Origin: RGIG6919 sp045531905
GTDB lineage: Bacteria > Bacillota > Clostridia > Lachnospirales > Lachnospiraceae
Length of the DNA: 64,000 nucleotides
NCBI GenBank assembly: GCA_045531905.1
Contig: JAZSEY010000013.1
Span: forward strand, 124,001 to 188,000
Reading direction: 5' to 3'
A model generated the notes under the pieces. It was not told the origin of the DNA. It searched no databases and was given only the letters and a program-made list of their open reading frames with translations. Position 1 is the stretch's first letter; every line of letters begins with the position of its first letter. The position numbers were made by a program, and so were the translations under genes. Shown in pieces: positions 26,451-35,770 of the stretch.

Positions 26451-27614
26451 GTGACAGAATCAAAAAAAGATATATTTATTGCTGGCATCAGGGCTGAAAT
26501 GCAATTGGCATATCAGGAGCTGGTGGATAAGGAAGTAATCATATTTGGGACAGGCTCTTACGGACAGATGTTGTTACGGGAATTGAATCGAATGGGATTG
26601 GGCAAATGTGTGGTTGCATTTTGCGATAATGATGAGAGTAAGTGGGGTGGAACCTGCTTAGATACAGTGGTACAATCTGTGGATACATTGATATCTGAAC
26701 ATCCCAATGCAGTATATGTGATTGCCAGCAGTGCACAAATGGCAATCATGGAACAACTGAAGGATAAGCCTGTGCATATTATGGATAAGTCAGAATATCT
26801 ACACCTTTTGGAATTGCAACTTACATTTATCCAAAGTAATCGGGAATTGGATTTGGTTTCTTATGCAGGGCATTGGTTTTCATTATATGAGGATTGCAAC
26901 CGTAAGGGTGATTTGCAACGATACATGGAGACAACGTGTGCATATATGGAGGATGCCATTTCAAGACAAGTGTTGCAAAAGAGAATGCAATTTTTTCTGT
27001 CTGGAGATGTGAATGTTTTGAAAGAGATACCATATAGTTCCAATATGTATTTTGATAAAGACTATTTACCGATTCAAAATGAAGAAGTACTATTTGATTG
27101 TGGTGCTTATAATGGTGATTCTCTATACATGTTTTGGGAATATACTAAAGGCAAATATAAAAGTATATGTGCATTTGAACCGGATGATAGGAATTATAAT
27201 GACATTCTTCGATTAATTGAGTCCTGTCAAATGAAAAATGTGGACACCTATCAGGTCGCTACAGGAAAAGAAAATGCGATTGTCAGTTTTTCAAATGATG
27301 GCTCTGGAGGAGCAAAAATTATTGACGAGGGGGAAAGCCAGGTGCAGGTTGTTCGCCTGGATGATTATATAGACAGATGCCCAACTTTTATCAAGATGGA
27401 TATTGAAGGTGCAGAGTTAGACACTTTAAGAGGGGCTGAACAGACGATAAAGACATTAAAACCTAAATTGGCGATTAGTATATATCACAAATGGCTAGAT
27501 TTTTATGAAATTCCAGCATATTTGAAAATACTTGTGCCTGAATATAAATTTAAGGTCAGACATCATTCACGGTGTCTATATGATACTGTATTATATGCGT
27601 ATGTAGAGGAATAA
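26451..27614 (+). CDS. FkbM-family methyltransferase with N-terminal nucleotide-binding domain
   Basis: This 387-residue protein starts at GTG. The first 110 residues hold a Rossmann-like part (VIIFGTGSYGQMLLREL, then VVAFCDNDESKWGG). The C-terminal 190 residues are an FkbM-type SAM methyltransferase: EVLFDCGAYNGDSLYMF, then CAFEPDDRNY, then FIKMDIEGAELDTLRGAEQT. FkbM enzymes commonly O-methylate sugars or polyketides, consistent with a decorated glycan residue. Start is 12 nt after the ACP stop; a weak GAGG ribosome site precedes it. Confidence 0.85.
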   Translation: MTESKKDIFIAGIRAEMQLAYQELVDKEVIIFGTGSYGQMLLRELNRMGLGKCVVAFCDNDESKWGGTCLDTVVQSVDTLISEHPNAVYVIASSAQMAIMEQLKDKPVHIMDKSEYLHLLELQLTFIQSNRELDLVSYAGHWFSLYEDCNRKGDLQRYMETTCAYMEDAISRQVLQKRMQFFLSGDVNVLKEIPYSSNMYFDKDYLPIQNEEVLFDCGAYNGDSLYMFWEYTKGKYKSICAFEPDDRNYNDILRLIESCQMKNVDTYQVATGKENAIVSFSNDGSGGAKIIDEGESQVQVVRLDDYIDRCPTFIKMDIEGAELDTLRGAEQTIKTLKPKLAISIYHKWLDFYEIPAYLKILVPEYKFKVRHHSRCLYDTVLYAYVEE

Positions 27615-27625
27615 ACGGAGGGTGT

Positions 27626-28366
27626 ATGTTAAAGGAAAAGGTTGCTATCATTACCGGTTGTAACCGGGGCATTGGCAAAGCAATACTGAAAGATTATGCA
27701 AAGCATGGTTCAGATGTGTTTGCTGTAGTGCGCGAAGAGAATGCCGTATTTAGTGAATACTGTGAAGGCTTGGCTGATAAGTATCAGGTAGAAATTCATA
27801 TTGTTTATGCTGATTTTTCAGATGAGGAACAAGTAAAACAAGCGGCAAAGTCTATCTTAGCCACAAAGAAACAGATAGATGTGCTGGTGAATAATATTGG
27901 CATTGCAAATCCGCTCAATATGCTGGCGATGACAAAGATGGAGACTGTAAAAGATGCGTTTCAGGTGAATTTGTTTTCTTCGCTTTTGTTTACGCAATTG
28001 ATTAGCAAAGCTATGATGCGTAAAAAGTTAGGAAGTATTATATTTATTTCTTCTTCTGCGGCTTTTGATGGTGGTGCAAATGTAGAGTATTCCGCAAGCA
28101 AAGCCGCATTGATAGGTGCAGCCAGACGTCTTGCTGTGGAGTTAGGAGCATTTCATATTCGAGTGAATGTAGTTGCCCCAGGATTGACTTCGACGGATAT
28201 GGGAAATTCTATGAGTCCAGAGGATGAGGCCATTGCACTCTCAAAAAATATTATGAAAAGAAAAGGCGAGCCGGAAGAGATTGCAGATGTGGTTGTATTC
28301 TTAGGTTCAGATATGTCCCGGTTTATGACGGGGCAGGTTGTTCGAGTAGATGGGGGATTATTGTAA
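27626..28366 (+). CDS. Short-chain dehydrogenase/reductase
   Basis: This 246-residue protein has TGCNRGIGKAILKDYA at the cofactor site, VNNIGIANPLN, and the catalytic ISSSAAF then YSASKAAL. It ends in GQVVRVDGG. It resembles the SDR at 18830 over its length (for example LADKYQVEIHIVYADFSDEE against LSSKYQVWIRVICFDLSEEE), which suggests duplication within the operon. GGAGG precedes the ATG. Substrate unknown. Confidence 0.87.
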   Translation: MLKEKVAIITGCNRGIGKAILKDYAKHGSDVFAVVREENAVFSEYCEGLADKYQVEIHIVYADFSDEEQVKQAAKSILATKKQIDVLVNNIGIANPLNMLAMTKMETVKDAFQVNLFSSLLFTQLISKAMMRKKLGSIIFISSSAAFDGGANVEYSASKAALIGAARRLAVELGAFHIRVNVVAPGLTSTDMGNSMSPEDEAIALSKNIMKRKGEPEEIADVVVFLGSDMSRFMTGQVVRVDGGLL

Positions 28367-28379
28367 AGGAGGCGAAGGT

Positions 28380-29201
28380 ATGATTGGTAATATGAACATT
28401 TTTGATTGTACTTTGCGCGAAGTTGGATATCAGACCGGATGGTATTTTGATACTGAGTTTGCAAGAAATCTTTATAATTTTGCACAGACCAATGGTGTGG
28501 ATTATGTGGAATTGGGATTCTTTCATAATGAAGATGCTGACCCGGGACGAGGTGATTTTCGATACTGTAGTACGAGAAATGAACAAATTACAGAGGTATT
28601 TGAACCAGTGAAGAATGTGACGAAGATTTCAGTGATGCGTGATATTCAACGTCCATTGTCTGCATTGCTTCCAAAAGAGAAGACAATTATTGATACGATT
28701 CGTATTTTGACTCGCTCACATGAAACAGATTTGAAGGTGTTAGAGGAGTTTGTGGATGAGGCTATAGGTCTTGGATACGAGGTGTTTGTTAATTATACTA
28801 GCGCCGGTTATAATACGATGGATATGAATAAACGCTTTGCGGAATTTGCAGCAAGGAAACAGGTTCATGCTATTGAGTTTGCAGATACCGAGAGTGTGAT
28901 GACAGAACAATATGTGGAGGATACGATTCGTATCTGTCATGAAATTGGAATTGCCTGTGGTTGCCATTTCCATGATAAGAGAGGAACTGCGGATTCCTTA
29001 GCAGAGGTTGCCATTCGGGAAGGGGCCGATTACATGGATGTAACCCACATAGGATTAGGTGGCAAATGGCGAGATGGTAATCTGACTATGGAATACTTGT
29101 TACGCCGATTTGATAAGAATCCAGGATATGAGGCTACTGTTATTAAGAATGAACTGATTGAACAGTTGATAAAGTATCATCAATTTACAGCGGCGGTTTA
29201 G
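28380..29201 (+). CDS. DRE-TIM metallolyase (HMG-CoA lyase / 4-hydroxy-2-oxovalerate aldolase like)
   Basis: This 273-residue TIM-barrel protein begins MNIFDCTLREVGYQTGW; DCTLRE is a variant of the DxTLRDG metal-binding motif. The metal-binding HxH appears as ACGCHFHDKRGTADS, and HIGLGGKWRDGNL follows as in the family. Such enzymes make or break a carbon-carbon bond next to a keto acid or acyl thioester. GGAGG at 28369-28373 fixes the start at 28380. The unusual GYQTGW after the metal motif means the substrate may not be that of known members. Confidence 0.8.
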   Translation: MIGNMNIFDCTLREVGYQTGWYFDTEFARNLYNFAQTNGVDYVELGFFHNEDADPGRGDFRYCSTRNEQITEVFEPVKNVTKISVMRDIQRPLSALLPKEKTIIDTIRILTRSHETDLKVLEEFVDEAIGLGYEVFVNYTSAGYNTMDMNKRFAEFAARKQVHAIEFADTESVMTEQYVEDTIRICHEIGIACGCHFHDKRGTADSLAEVAIREGADYMDVTHIGLGGKWRDGNLTMEYLLRRFDKNPGYEATVIKNELIEQLIKYHQFTAAV

Positions 29202-29209
29202 GAGATAAA

Positions 29210-29902
29210 ATGGAGTATATTAATAATTCTTTTCAAGGGAAAAAAGTTTTCATTACTGGTGGTAGCAGGGGAATCGGTAAAGAAATTTCAGATGCTTTTC
29301 AGAAATGTGGAGCAGAAGTCATTGCACCCACGAGAGCTCAATTGGATTTAGCAGACGCAGATTCCGTGAAACAATACCTACAACAAAACAATCATAATGA
29401 TGTGGATGTGTTCGTTTTTTGTGCGGGTGTCAATCCTAAAAATGAGTTGAAGAATTTGAAGTTAGAAGATCTTACATTAACGTTTCAGGTGAATTTATTT
29501 TCTTCCATCCAGTTGGTAAAAGAATATGCCGAGGGGATGAAAAAGAGAGGAAATGGAAAGATTATATTTATAACATCTTTATATTCGTGTGTTACGCGAG
29601 AGGGAAGAATACCATATACCAGTTCGAAACATGCAATTGCCGGATGTATGAAAACATTAGCTTTGGAATTGGCACCATATAACATATGTGTAGATGCCGT
29701 CGCACCAGGATATGTTATGACGGAAATGACAAAACAGAATTTGTCAGAGGCGGAAATATGTGAGATTCAAAAATGCATTCCGACTGGCAGATTTCAGACT
29801 GTTAGGGAAATCGCGGATACGGTGTTGTTTTTGGCAAGTGATATGAATCAGAGCATTACGGGACAGACAATATATGTTGATGGTGGATTTTTGTGCAAAT
29901 AA
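29210..29902 (+). CDS. Short-chain dehydrogenase/reductase
   Basis: This 230-residue protein has ITGGSRGIGKEISDAF at the cofactor site, FCAGVNPKNEL, and the catalytic ITSLYS then YTSSKHAIAG. It ends in GQTIYVDGGFL. This is the third SDR of the operon and diverges more from the other two than they do from each other. It starts 8 nt after the aldolase. Substrate unknown. Confidence 0.87.
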   Translation: MEYINNSFQGKKVFITGGSRGIGKEISDAFQKCGAEVIAPTRAQLDLADADSVKQYLQQNNHNDVDVFVFCAGVNPKNELKNLKLEDLTLTFQVNLFSSIQLVKEYAEGMKKRGNGKIIFITSLYSCVTREGRIPYTSSKHAIAGCMKTLALELAPYNICVDAVAPGYVMTEMTKQNLSEAEICEIQKCIPTGRFQTVREIADTVLFLASDMNQSITGQTIYVDGGFLCK

Positions 29903-29914
29903 GGAGACTGTTAG

Positions 29915-30982
29915 ATGGAAAAGGAAATGAATATTAAATCAAGTTTGTATGATTATACAGTTACATTTATTGATGATTTTCATACGCAACTCAGTAAGTT
30001 GCAAGGAAGTCTAACATATGTAATAGATAGAAATGTATATGGCTTGTACAAATCCTGTTTTGAGGATATCCCAAACGATAATATATTCTTTATAGATGCG
30101 ATTGAAAGTAAAAAGAATATAGATATCATCATGGAATTGATTTATTTTTGGAAAGAAAAGGGCGTGAAAAAGAATTGGAAGGTGATATGTGTAGGTGGTG
30201 GCATTACGCAAGATATCACAACTTTTGCATGTAACATTTATTTGCGAAATATAGATTGGTACTTCTTTCCTACCACGTTACTTGCAATGTGCGATTCCTG
30301 TATTGGAGGGAAATGTGGAATCAATCTTGGACAATACAAAAATCAGTTGGGAGTATTTTATCCTCCAAAGAGAATATTTATTGCAACAGAATTTTTAAGA
30401 ACATTGACAAAGGCAGATTATATCAATGGTTGGGGAGAATTGATAAAATTTTCACTCACACAGGACAAAGCTTTTTATGAGGCATTAGAGTCTGAGTCGC
30501 AATACATACCATGTGAACATATTGCAGAGTTTATTTATGAAGGATTGATGGTTAAAAAGCGTGTTATCGAGGCAGATGAGTTTGAAGGAGATTTGCGAAG
30601 AATTTTGAATTATGGGCATACCTTTGGACATGCGTTAGAAGCCTATACCAATAATATGATACCACATGGTACGGCAGTGATTTGGGGAATGGATGTTGTT
30701 AATTATATTGCTGCAAAAGAAGGTATTTTTTCTGATATGGATTATCTCCGTATTAAGCGGTTGATTTGCAATGAATTTTTGCAGGAAGAGATTGTAATTG
30801 ATAACCCAAGAGACTTATATGAAATTTTGTCTACAGATAAAAAAGTAAAGGATAACACGGTTTATTTGGCAGTGCCAGATTGTATTAGTAATTTGATTAT
30901 TTATCCAATGGAATTGAATGATAAAATGTTGGGGTATTTAGTTTCATATTTGGAGGAAACCCATGAATATTATAGCAATTGA
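29915..30982 (+). CDS. 3-dehydroquinate-synthase-like cyclase
   Basis: This 355-residue protein has the NAD-dependent cyclase features of the DHQS family: VGGGITQDITTFACNIYLRN, FPTTLLAMCDSCIGGKCGIN, KNQLGVFYPP, NGWGELIKF and LNYGHTFGHALEAY. The metal-site Glu, the two His of GHTFGH and the catalytic Lys of GGK are all present. The LNxGHTxGHA pattern is that of true DHQS-type enzymes rather than valiolone synthases. Replacement of the usual GGKTG by GGKCG is unusual. Position beside a sugar kinase suggests a carbocyclic or related sugar intermediate, not general aromatic synthesis. It overlaps the kinase by 20 bp. Confidence 0.78.
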   Translation: MEKEMNIKSSLYDYTVTFIDDFHTQLSKLQGSLTYVIDRNVYGLYKSCFEDIPNDNIFFIDAIESKKNIDIIMELIYFWKEKGVKKNWKVICVGGGITQDITTFACNIYLRNIDWYFFPTTLLAMCDSCIGGKCGINLGQYKNQLGVFYPPKRIFIATEFLRTLTKADYINGWGELIKFSLTQDKAFYEALESESQYIPCEHIAEFIYEGLMVKKRVIEADEFEGDLRRILNYGHTFGHALEAYTNNMIPHGTAVIWGMDVVNYIAAKEGIFSDMDYLRIKRLICNEFLQEEIVIDNPRDLYEILSTDKKVKDNTVYLAVPDCISNLIIYPMELNDKMLGYLVSYLEETHEYYSN

Positions 30983-32306
30983 TTGCGGTGCCAGTTTTAT
31001 TAAGGCTGCCAGTTTAGATGAGATAAATGCCTCAGTAAAAAAGGAATTGTATTTTAAGACTAGTGAAGATTTGGTTTTAGAGTTGGTAGACTCTGAGGAT
31101 GAGGCATTGCCGGAGAAGTTAAGAAAAACACTAACAGTTGTGAAAAAGTGTATTCTTGAACTTTCTAACCCTGGCGAGGAAATTATTCTCGGAATGAGTA
31201 ATGAAATGCATGGATTTGTTTTAGCAAATGACGCTATGGTACCATATTCGGATTATATTTCGTGGCAAAATGAATTTACAACTCAGAACTATGATGGTGA
31301 AATTAGTTGGCAGGATTATCTTTTCCAACAGTTGGATATGGAAGGTGTTGAGCGGACAGGAATGCCATTCAAGTGTGGTCTTCCTAGTTGCAATTTAGCA
31401 TATCTAATTCAAAGTAAGCAAATTGTAGGAGAACATTTCTATTTCTTTACTTTGGGTGATTTTTTGCTTTCACGTTTGTCGGGTGATTTCATACCTTGTC
31501 ATGAAACTAACGCAGCGGCAACGGGGTTATATGATTTACTGACAGGAGATTGGAATTGGAAGTTAATAGAAATACTACAATTGCAAGATGTTAAATTTCC
31601 AGATATCGTGAAAACGCAATATTATCAATCTGTAGAATGGCAAGGAAGAAAGTTGGTTATCTTTCCTGCGATTGGAGACCAACAGGCTGCTCTGTTAGGT
31701 AGTGGTTTGCAAAATGATACGCAGTTGTCAGTGAACATGGGAACTGGTGGACAGGTCAGTAGAATTTCAAAACAATGTAGACTGTCAGATTGTTATCAGA
31801 CTAGACCTTATTTTAATGGATTGTATTTAAATACTGTGCCACATATTCCATCTGGCCGTGCATTGAATGTGTTTTATGGTTATATTAAACAAATTGTGAC
31901 AACTTTTGCACCTAATGTGTGTGAAGAAGAACTGTGGGATTGGATTTTAAAAGAGGCAAGCAAGAGTGAGTGTGCTGAAAATGAGTTGATGCAGGTAGAC
32001 ATGAGTTTCTTTTCGAATGCAGTAACTACACATACACTTGGAAGTATTCAAGGGATTGCAGAATCATCTTTTGATGTGGGCAATTTGTTTTGCGCAATTT
32101 ATAAACAGATGGCAGTAAATGTGATACGATGTGCAGGGCGTATAGTAGAGAAAGAATCAGTTATCAAAGAGATTCTTTTTTCTGGTGGAGTTTCAAATCG
32201 GCATTCTTTGTTCCAGAAGTTTGTAATGGAGCATTTTGATCATGTGATGAAAACGTGCGTACAAAATGAAACATTTTTAGGAATATATCGATACATTAAA
32301 ATGTAA
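30963..32306 (+). CDS. FGGY-family carbohydrate kinase
   Basis: This 447-residue protein starts MNIIAIDCGASFIKAASLDE, the first phosphate-binding loop of the actin-like kinases. IFPAIGDQQAALLGSGLQND supplies the catalytic aspartate (GDQ), and SVNMGTGGQVSR and ILFSGGVSNRHSLFQKF follow as in FGGY kinases. It is somewhat short for the family (usually about 480-520). GGAGG inside the upstream gene and a 20-bp overlap suggest coupled translation with the cyclase. The sugar could be a seven-carbon ketose, but this cannot be read from sequence. Confidence 0.82.
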   Translation: MNIIAIDCGASFIKAASLDEINASVKKELYFKTSEDLVLELVDSEDEALPEKLRKTLTVVKKCILELSNPGEEIILGMSNEMHGFVLANDAMVPYSDYISWQNEFTTQNYDGEISWQDYLFQQLDMEGVERTGMPFKCGLPSCNLAYLIQSKQIVGEHFYFFTLGDFLLSRLSGDFIPCHETNAAATGLYDLLTGDWNWKLIEILQLQDVKFPDIVKTQYYQSVEWQGRKLVIFPAIGDQQAALLGSGLQNDTQLSVNMGTGGQVSRISKQCRLSDCYQTRPYFNGLYLNTVPHIPSGRALNVFYGYIKQIVTTFAPNVCEEELWDWILKEASKSECAENELMQVDMSFFSNAVTTHTLGSIQGIAESSFDVGNLFCAIYKQMAVNVIRCAGRIVEKESVIKEILFSGGVSNRHSLFQKFVMEHFDHVMKTCVQNETFLGIYRYIKM

Positions 32307-32323
32307 AGCGAGGTTGTGTACCA

Positions 32324-34126
32324 ATGATAAGGGTAGCAGATTATATTATGAATAGAATAGCGCAAGAAAATGTGGGACATGTATTTTATGTACCAGGTGG
32401 ACAATGCGTATATTTGATGGATGCCCTAAGAAGGTGTGAACAGTTGGCAGGAATTTCGGTGCATCACGAACAGGCTGCGGCAATGGCTGCACTATCATAT
32501 TCTTTGTATAATGAAAATATGGGAGCTTGTGTTGTTACAACCGGTTGTGCAGGTACGAATACAATGACTGGAGTGCTGCATGCATGGCAGGATAGTATTC
32601 CTTGCATTTTTGTATCCGGTCAGCAAAATGTGGAACATACGATAGGATATACTGGATTACCATTAAGACAGGTAGGTGTACAAGAAGCAGATATTGTAGC
32701 ATTGGTGACACCGATTACCAAGTATGCTGTTATGCTTAAAAATGCAAATGATGTTGCTTATGAATTAGATAAGGCTTTTTATCTTGCACAAGAAGGTCGG
32801 AAAGGACCAGTATGGTTAGATGTACCACTTAATATCCAAAATGCGATGGTGGATGAAGACAGTTTAAGAAGGTATGTGCCTGATAATAGTACTGCTTTTG
32901 AAATGAGCCAAGAGGATTTAGCATACGTAATATCACGTTTGAATGCTGCTGAACGCCCGGTTATACTTGCCGGGCATGGAGTACGAAGCGCTGATGCAGC
33001 AGAGGAACTACAAGCATTTGTGGAAATGAATCATATTCCCGTAATATTTACTCGTTTTTCAATGGATTTGTTACCGTATGAGCATCCATTTAATTTTGGT
33101 ATAGTTGGTTCTGCAGGTGCATCGAGATATGCGAATTTTATTGTTCAGAATGCAGATTTTGTATTGTGTATAGGTACCCGTTTATCTATAGATACTACAG
33201 GTCCGGCAAGAGAACAATTTGCAAGGGAAGCAATCAAGATTGTAGTTGATATTGATGAAGTAGAACATTCTAAAAAAGGTGTTGCCATCGATAAATTAGT
33301 TGTTTCCGATGCAAAAGATTGCTTAACAAAATTAGGAAAAAGTAATATAAAAATGACCAATGCTTGGTGGATTGAGAAGTGCAATCACTGGAAGACATTG
33401 TTTCCATCATATCAGTTAGATCACATTCAAGATGATGTAATTAACATTAATTATTTCCTAGATGTATTGTCCTCTTTTGCTCCCGATAATAGTGCTTTTA
33501 TTTCTGATGCAGGGATGACCGGCGTGGCAGTGCCTACAAATAGCAAATTGAAAGCATCAGACAGAATGATTCATTCATTTGCACAGGGAGAGATGGGATA
33601 TGTGCTACCAGCAGCATTGGGGGTTGCCTGTATTTGTAAAGGAACAGTAGTTGCAATTACCGGTGATGGATCGGTGATGATGAATTTGCAGGAATTGCAG
33701 ACCTTAGTTAGAAATCAATTCAATGTGAAATTAGTCATTAATAATAATAATGGATATTCTGGTGTGAGACATGGCCAGAAAGCACATTTTAGAGGCAAAT
33801 CTATTGGCACAGATGCTTCGAATGGTATTGATTTTCCGGATTTTGGAAAGGTTGCTGCGGCATTTGGAATTGACTATGTACGCATTGAAAAGACTTCAGA
33901 GATTGATGATAAGTTGAAGCAAGTGTTTGCTGTGAAAGGACCTTGCATTTGTGAGGTTATCACCGATCCGGAGCAATTTGATTTGCATAATGCGTTAGTT
34001 ATGTATGGTAAACGTAAATTTGGATTCCGTCCGATTGAGGATCAGTCTCCGTTTATTGATAGGGAAACATTCTTTGAAGAGATGATCGTGGAGCCGATGG
34101 AGACTAGTTATGGGAAGCCGGTATAG
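32324..34126 (+). CDS. ThDP-dependent enzyme (acetolactate-synthase-like)
   Basis: This 600-residue protein has the three-domain plan of the IlvB/IolD group. Catalytic Glu49 is in VHHEQAAAMAALSYS, the middle domain has PVILAGHGVRSADAAEEL, and the ThDP/Mg motif is TGDGSVMMNLQELQTL to INNNNGYSG. It probably joins an activated aldehyde carbanion to a ketone or aldehyde, or opens a ring as in IolD. Related enzymes attach two-carbon branches to deoxysugars (yersiniose). With the cyclase and kinase it forms the second half of the operon. No small regulatory subunit is nearby, which argues against ordinary branched amino-acid synthesis. Confidence 0.85.
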   Translation: MIRVADYIMNRIAQENVGHVFYVPGGQCVYLMDALRRCEQLAGISVHHEQAAAMAALSYSLYNENMGACVVTTGCAGTNTMTGVLHAWQDSIPCIFVSGQQNVEHTIGYTGLPLRQVGVQEADIVALVTPITKYAVMLKNANDVAYELDKAFYLAQEGRKGPVWLDVPLNIQNAMVDEDSLRRYVPDNSTAFEMSQEDLAYVISRLNAAERPVILAGHGVRSADAAEELQAFVEMNHIPVIFTRFSMDLLPYEHPFNFGIVGSAGASRYANFIVQNADFVLCIGTRLSIDTTGPAREQFAREAIKIVVDIDEVEHSKKGVAIDKLVVSDAKDCLTKLGKSNIKMTNAWWIEKCNHWKTLFPSYQLDHIQDDVININYFLDVLSSFAPDNSAFISDAGMTGVAVPTNSKLKASDRMIHSFAQGEMGYVLPAALGVACICKGTVVAITGDGSVMMNLQELQTLVRNQFNVKLVINNNNGYSGVRHGQKAHFRGKSIGTDASNGIDFPDFGKVAAAFGIDYVRIEKTSEIDDKLKQVFAVKGPCICEVITDPEQFDLHNALVMYGKRKFGFRPIEDQSPFIDRETFFEEMIVEPMETSYGKPV

Positions 34127-34140
34127 TGAGGACTTGAGTT

Positions 34141-35094
34141 GTGAGAGATTTATCGATTGTAATGTATCATTACGTACGACCAATTAAAGATAGTGCTTAT
34201 CCGGATTTGAAAGGGTTGGAATTGGAACTCTTTCGCCAACAGATAGATTATTTTGAAAAGGAATTTCATGTTGTCACCATGGAGCAGGTGATAGATGCAG
34301 TTTCAGGAAAAGGGACATTACCTGAAAAAGCCATGCTTTTGACATTTGATGATGGATATATTGACCATTATCAGTATGTGTTTCCGATATTGAAAGAGCA
34401 TCATATGCAGGGCTCGTTCTTTGTGCCATCTGCTCTTGTACATACACCGAGGGTGCTTGATGTAAACAAAATTCATTTTATATTGGTGAGTGCTCCTATT
34501 GAGGAAGTGCTTTTAGCTTTGTATGAGATTTTGAATAGATATCGAAGTCACGGTGTCCAATTGGAATCAAATGAAGTGTTGTTTGAAAAACTGGCACATG
34601 CAAATCGATGGGATACGAAAGAGGTTATTTTTGTAAAGCGTATGTTGCAAAGTTATTTGGACGAAGACATTCGCGGAAAAATTGTGACAGAGCTATTTCA
34701 TAAGTTTGTTACGGACTCGGACGAAACATTTTCTAATTCATTGTATATGAATAAAGCGCAGATTATCGAGATGAAACAGGCAGGTATGTATTTTGGCCTG
34801 CATGGTGAAAAGCATTATTGGCTGAATCAGGTGTCTGAAGAAAAAATGAAGCGAGATATTCTGAATGGATTAGAATTTTTCAAAGATGTGATTGATCCGG
34901 ATTATATGGCCATTAACTATCCCTATGGTGGATACAATGAAACAGTGGTGGAATTTGCAAAATCTATTGGCTGTAAGGTTGGTTTTTCTGTAGAGGCAAG
35001 ACATGTAGATTTTATAAAAGAGAATCCATTGTTACTGCCTAGATTAGATACCAATGATTTTCCACCGAAAAGTGAACGATGGAGAGAGTTGTAA
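34141..35094 (+). CDS. Polysaccharide deacetylase (NodB domain)
   Basis: This 317-residue protein starts at GTG. The NodB domain shows IVMYHYVRP, AMLLTFDDGYIDHYQYVF (catalytic Asp and metal Asp), GSFFVPSAL and MYFGLHGEKHYWLN, and ends with NYPYGGYNETV. There is no signal peptide, so it should act in the cytoplasm, perhaps on a lipid- or nucleotide-linked sugar, instead of on wall polymer. It is the last gene of the long operon, before a strong inverted repeat. Confidence 0.85.
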   Translation: MRDLSIVMYHYVRPIKDSAYPDLKGLELELFRQQIDYFEKEFHVVTMEQVIDAVSGKGTLPEKAMLLTFDDGYIDHYQYVFPILKEHHMQGSFFVPSALVHTPRVLDVNKIHFILVSAPIEEVLLALYEILNRYRSHGVQLESNEVLFEKLAHANRWDTKEVIFVKRMLQSYLDEDIRGKIVTELFHKFVTDSDETFSNSLYMNKAQIIEMKQAGMYFGLHGEKHYWLNQVSEEKMKRDILNGLEFFKDVIDPDYMAINYPYGGYNETVVEFAKSIGCKVGFSVEARHVDFIKENPLLLPRLDTNDFPPKSERWREL

Positions 35095-35100
35095 AATGAT

Positions 35101-35138
35101 AGAGGAATACCTGAGCGTTTCGTTACAGGTATTCCTCT
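35101..35138. terminator. Inverted repeat ending the long glycan operon
   Basis: Perfect 13-bp arms (35101-35113 and 35126-35138) with a 12-nt loop lie between convergent genes. The right arm overlaps the end of the reverse-strand gene. The flanking T tract is short (AAATTTTAAT), so termination strength is uncertain. Confidence 0.65.
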
Positions 35139-35770
35139 ATAAATTTTAATCGATTTTCATAATAATGTTGTAGTTTCATAAAACCGTCATCGTGTAATAC
35201 CCATGGATGTTCCATGTAAGGTACGACTACATCATATCCTGCATTTCTGAATTCATAACTTTGGGATGCATCATAAAAATCCCACTGCTTAAACAGGTCT
35301 TCACGCCAAGGAATATCATATTGCGTGGCCATCAAAAGTCCATCAATAGCATCGACATTTTGATATGGTATTGTGGCATCATCTAATTTCATACAGACTG
35401 TTTCATACACACAGTTGGAGTATATTTGTCCAATGCGATGTCCGTACCACATAATGCCATTTTCCGGCATTTTAGTTACCCCTACCATACCTATCATACC
35501 TACTTTTTCATTAGAAAAGATATCTAACAATTCAAATAGAAATCTGGAATGCAGAATGAATACATCCTGATGTAGATATATTTTATATTTGGCATCGGAT
35601 GCTTGCATACCTTCATTATATCCGGAAGTCATGCTACTGGCTTCTTGAATGGTTAGAATCTCGATGGTATATTCATCGGGAACCTCTAAGCGCTGGATAT
35701 ATGAAATTGCTTCCTGTGTCAGTTGTTCGTTGTTTGAACACATAATAAAACAGAATTTTTGATTGTTCAT
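35123..35770 (-). CDS. GT2-like glycosyltransferase (short form)
   Basis: This 215-residue protein begins FCFIMCSNNEQLTQEAISYI and has SSMTSGYNEGMQASDAKYKI then YLHQDVFI, the equivalent of the DxD region in the short GT-A proteins annotated as glycosyltransferase family protein. WGYGH-type motifs are replaced by IMWYGHRIG. It overlaps the upstream gene by 4 bp (ATGA), so they form a two-gene reverse-strand operon convergent with the deacetylase. Confidence 0.7.
   Translation of the reverse strand: MNNQKFCFIMCSNNEQLTQEAISYIQRLEVPDEYTIEILTIQEASSMTSGYNEGMQASDAKYKIYLHQDVFILHSRFLFELLDIFSNEKVGMIGMVGVTKMPENGIMWYGHRIGQIYSNCVYETVCMKLDDATIPYQNVDAIDGLLMATQYDIPWREDLFKQWDFYDASQSYEFRNAGYDVVVPYMEHPWVLHDDGFMKLQHYYENRLKFIEEYL

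Noticed and set aside
29915..30982. Primary-metabolism AroB paired with the shikimate kinase at 40960
   Set aside because: They are 10 kb apart on opposite strands in unrelated units, and the cyclase is embedded between an SDR and an FGGY kinase.
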